Translations under genes and position numbers: made by a program | Shown: positions 4,382 through 5,425 of the stretch, piece by piece | Position numbering within the stretch: the stretch's first letter is position 1 | How the letters are laid out: the number at the start of each line of letters is the position of its first letter | NCBI GenBank assembly: GCA_945875085.1 | Contig: CAMCJU010000068.1 | Coordinates: 1 to 5,425, forward strand | Source of the DNA: Candidatus Phycorickettsia trachydisci | Lineage (GTDB): Bacteria; Pseudomonadota; Alphaproteobacteria; Rickettsiales; Rickettsiaceae | DNA length: 5,425 nucleotides | Reading direction: 5' to 3' | The notes under the pieces: generated by a model | The model's input: only the letters and a program-made list of their open reading frames with translations | Database searches by the model: none | What the model was told of the DNA's origin: nothing

Positions 4382-5425
4382 ATGAACATCATTTCTACTT
4401 ATTTGGCTCGTCAATATTGTCAAACATTACTTAGTGTATTTAGTATAAGCGTATTGCTATTATTGGTAACCAGTGCCTTTGATGTCTTGATGCGCTACAA
4501 TGGTGTTGATCTAGGGCTTGGTCAGTTGGCCAGATTAACATGCTATAAGATTCCCTACCTTGTTTCCGAGCTTAGCCCCTTGCTGTGCGCATTATCGGTG
4601 CTAGCTTACCTAATATGGCTAATTCAAACAAATCAGCTGATCAATATTTTCAATAGCGGCTTTTCAATTATTCTTCTTGTGCGGTTGCTTGCTTTAGTGA
4701 ACCTGGCTTTAGGTTTGATTGTGCTGACAATAGTAACTCCATTGGGAGGTATTTTATTAGGCCGCTTTGAAGATTTAGAGCGGGGTATAAATCAGCAAGG
4801 GCATTCAAGGATTTATAAAAATGTTATTATGAAAGAAGAATGCCTCGATGTGCAAAGATTTATTTACATCCAAAAGGTTGATCTGGCAAATAATCTACTT
4901 GAGTCTGTTACGATACTTACTCTCAAAGGTAAGTTATTTGACAATAAGCTCGAATGCCAAAGCGCAAAAATAAGTAACGAAAAATGGTCTTTATCAGACT
5001 GTCAAAGATATAGTAACAATGCTATTGCAATAGTAGATAATGTGGATTTAGTTACTAAAGTAACCTTTGAGAATATCTGGCATTTCTTAAGTCCTATCTA
5101 CAACGTTCCTATTTGGCAAATTCCAAGTATTATTAACGCAGCAAAAGCTCTGGGCTCCCAAACAAAGATGCTTGAATTGCATTACTATAAACAAATTTTT
5201 AGAGTGCTGCTGACAGCCATGATATCATTGGCGCCATTTTATTTTTTCAAAGTCAGTAAAGCTCAAATATTTAAAAACATCGTCGATACTTTGGTGATTG
5301 TTTTTTTTATGTTTTTAGGAGTTAATATCTTAACAAATATTTTAATAAATTATATTAACTCTGCTATCATGTGTAATATAATACCTGCTGCTCTATGTTT
5401 ATTTGTAACTGTTGTACAAATTAGG
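4382..5425 (+). CDS. lptG: LptG/LptF-type permease of lipopolysaccharide export, 3' end cut
   Basis: An open frame of 348 codons without a stop up to the window edge, so only the extreme C-terminus is missing (family about 360 residues). LptF and LptG are the inner-membrane subunits of the LptB2FG ABC transporter that pulls lipopolysaccharide from the inner membrane towards the outer membrane. The layout fits: N-terminal MNIISTYLARQYCQTLL and TM1 (about 14-34), TM2 (about 62-82), an INIFNSGFS segment after TM2 (family EL..m...G.S), TM3 (about 95-120), VTPLGG, a periplasmic domain (about 125-265), then three more membrane segments (about 273-289, 303-323, 329-346). NVPIWQIPSIINAAKALG (241-258) resembles the LptG FWELP..I motif, which favours LptG over LptF. 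ATG 4382 is the only reasonable start, as no ATG, GTG or TTG lies between it and the in-frame TAA at 4295. No Shine-Dalgarno is seen. Finding lipopolysaccharide export genes fits a Gram-negative that keeps lipopolysaccharide. Confidence 0.8.
   Translation, partial: MNIISTYLARQYCQTLLSVFSISVLLLLVTSAFDVLMRYNGVDLGLGQLARLTCYKIPYLVSELSPLLCALSVLAYLIWLIQTNQLINIFNSGFSIILLVRLLALVNLALGLIVLTIVTPLGGILLGRFEDLERGINQQGHSRIYKNVIMKEECLDVQRFIYIQKVDLANNLLESVTILTLKGKLFDNKLECQSAKISNEKWSLSDCQRYSNNAIAIVDNVDLVTKVTFENIWHFLSPIYNVPIWQIPSIINAAKALGSQTKMLELHYYKQIFRVLLTAMISLAPFYFFKVSKAQIFKNIVDTLVIVFFMFLGVNILTNILINYINSAIMCNIIPAALCLFVTVVQIR

Overview
The window looks like a piece of an AT-rich alphaproteobacterial chromosome, most likely from an obligate intracellular lineage of the Rickettsiales or Holosporales type. 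The reasons are a DUF2610-like protein (as I know it, a family largely confined to Rickettsiales), an alphaproteobacterial-style ribosomal protein L34, low GC, loose intergenic spacing, few Shine-Dalgarno sites and at least one decayed gene. The lineage is inferred from protein and sequence character only.

Layout from left to right: (1) 1-51, minus strand, the first 17 codons of an unidentified gene running off the left edge. (2) 168-467, minus strand, a DUF2610-family protein with a very acidic tail. (3) 468-783, an intergenic region between divergent genes with promoter-like motifs and a perfect 14-bp palindrome. (4) 784-1467, plus strand, an exported outer-membrane beta-barrel-type protein. 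(5) 1703-3204, plus strand, the def-fmt pair, with fmt starting at a TTG that overlaps the def stop. (6) 3272-3645, minus strand, a probable pseudogene convergent with fmt. (7) 3816-3950, plus strand, rpmH. (8) 4033-4109, plus strand, a tRNA with anticodon CAU. (9) 4110-4381, a repeat-rich spacer. (10) 4382-5425, plus strand, an LptG/LptF-type lipopolysaccharide-export permease running off the right edge.

Functionally, fmt formylates the initiator Met-tRNA and def removes the formyl group from the finished protein, so the pair forms one small operon for the start of translation. rpmH and the tRNA also serve translation. The barrel protein and the Lpt permease belong to the outer envelope.

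I see no defence system, CRISPR array, transposase or other new gene system. The items most worth a second look are the broken minus-strand gene (one frameshift plus two stops), rpmH lacking its usual partner rnpA, several short tandem duplications that mostly have a 12-base period, and a CAU tRNA with an extra base around its anticodon stem and variable loop.
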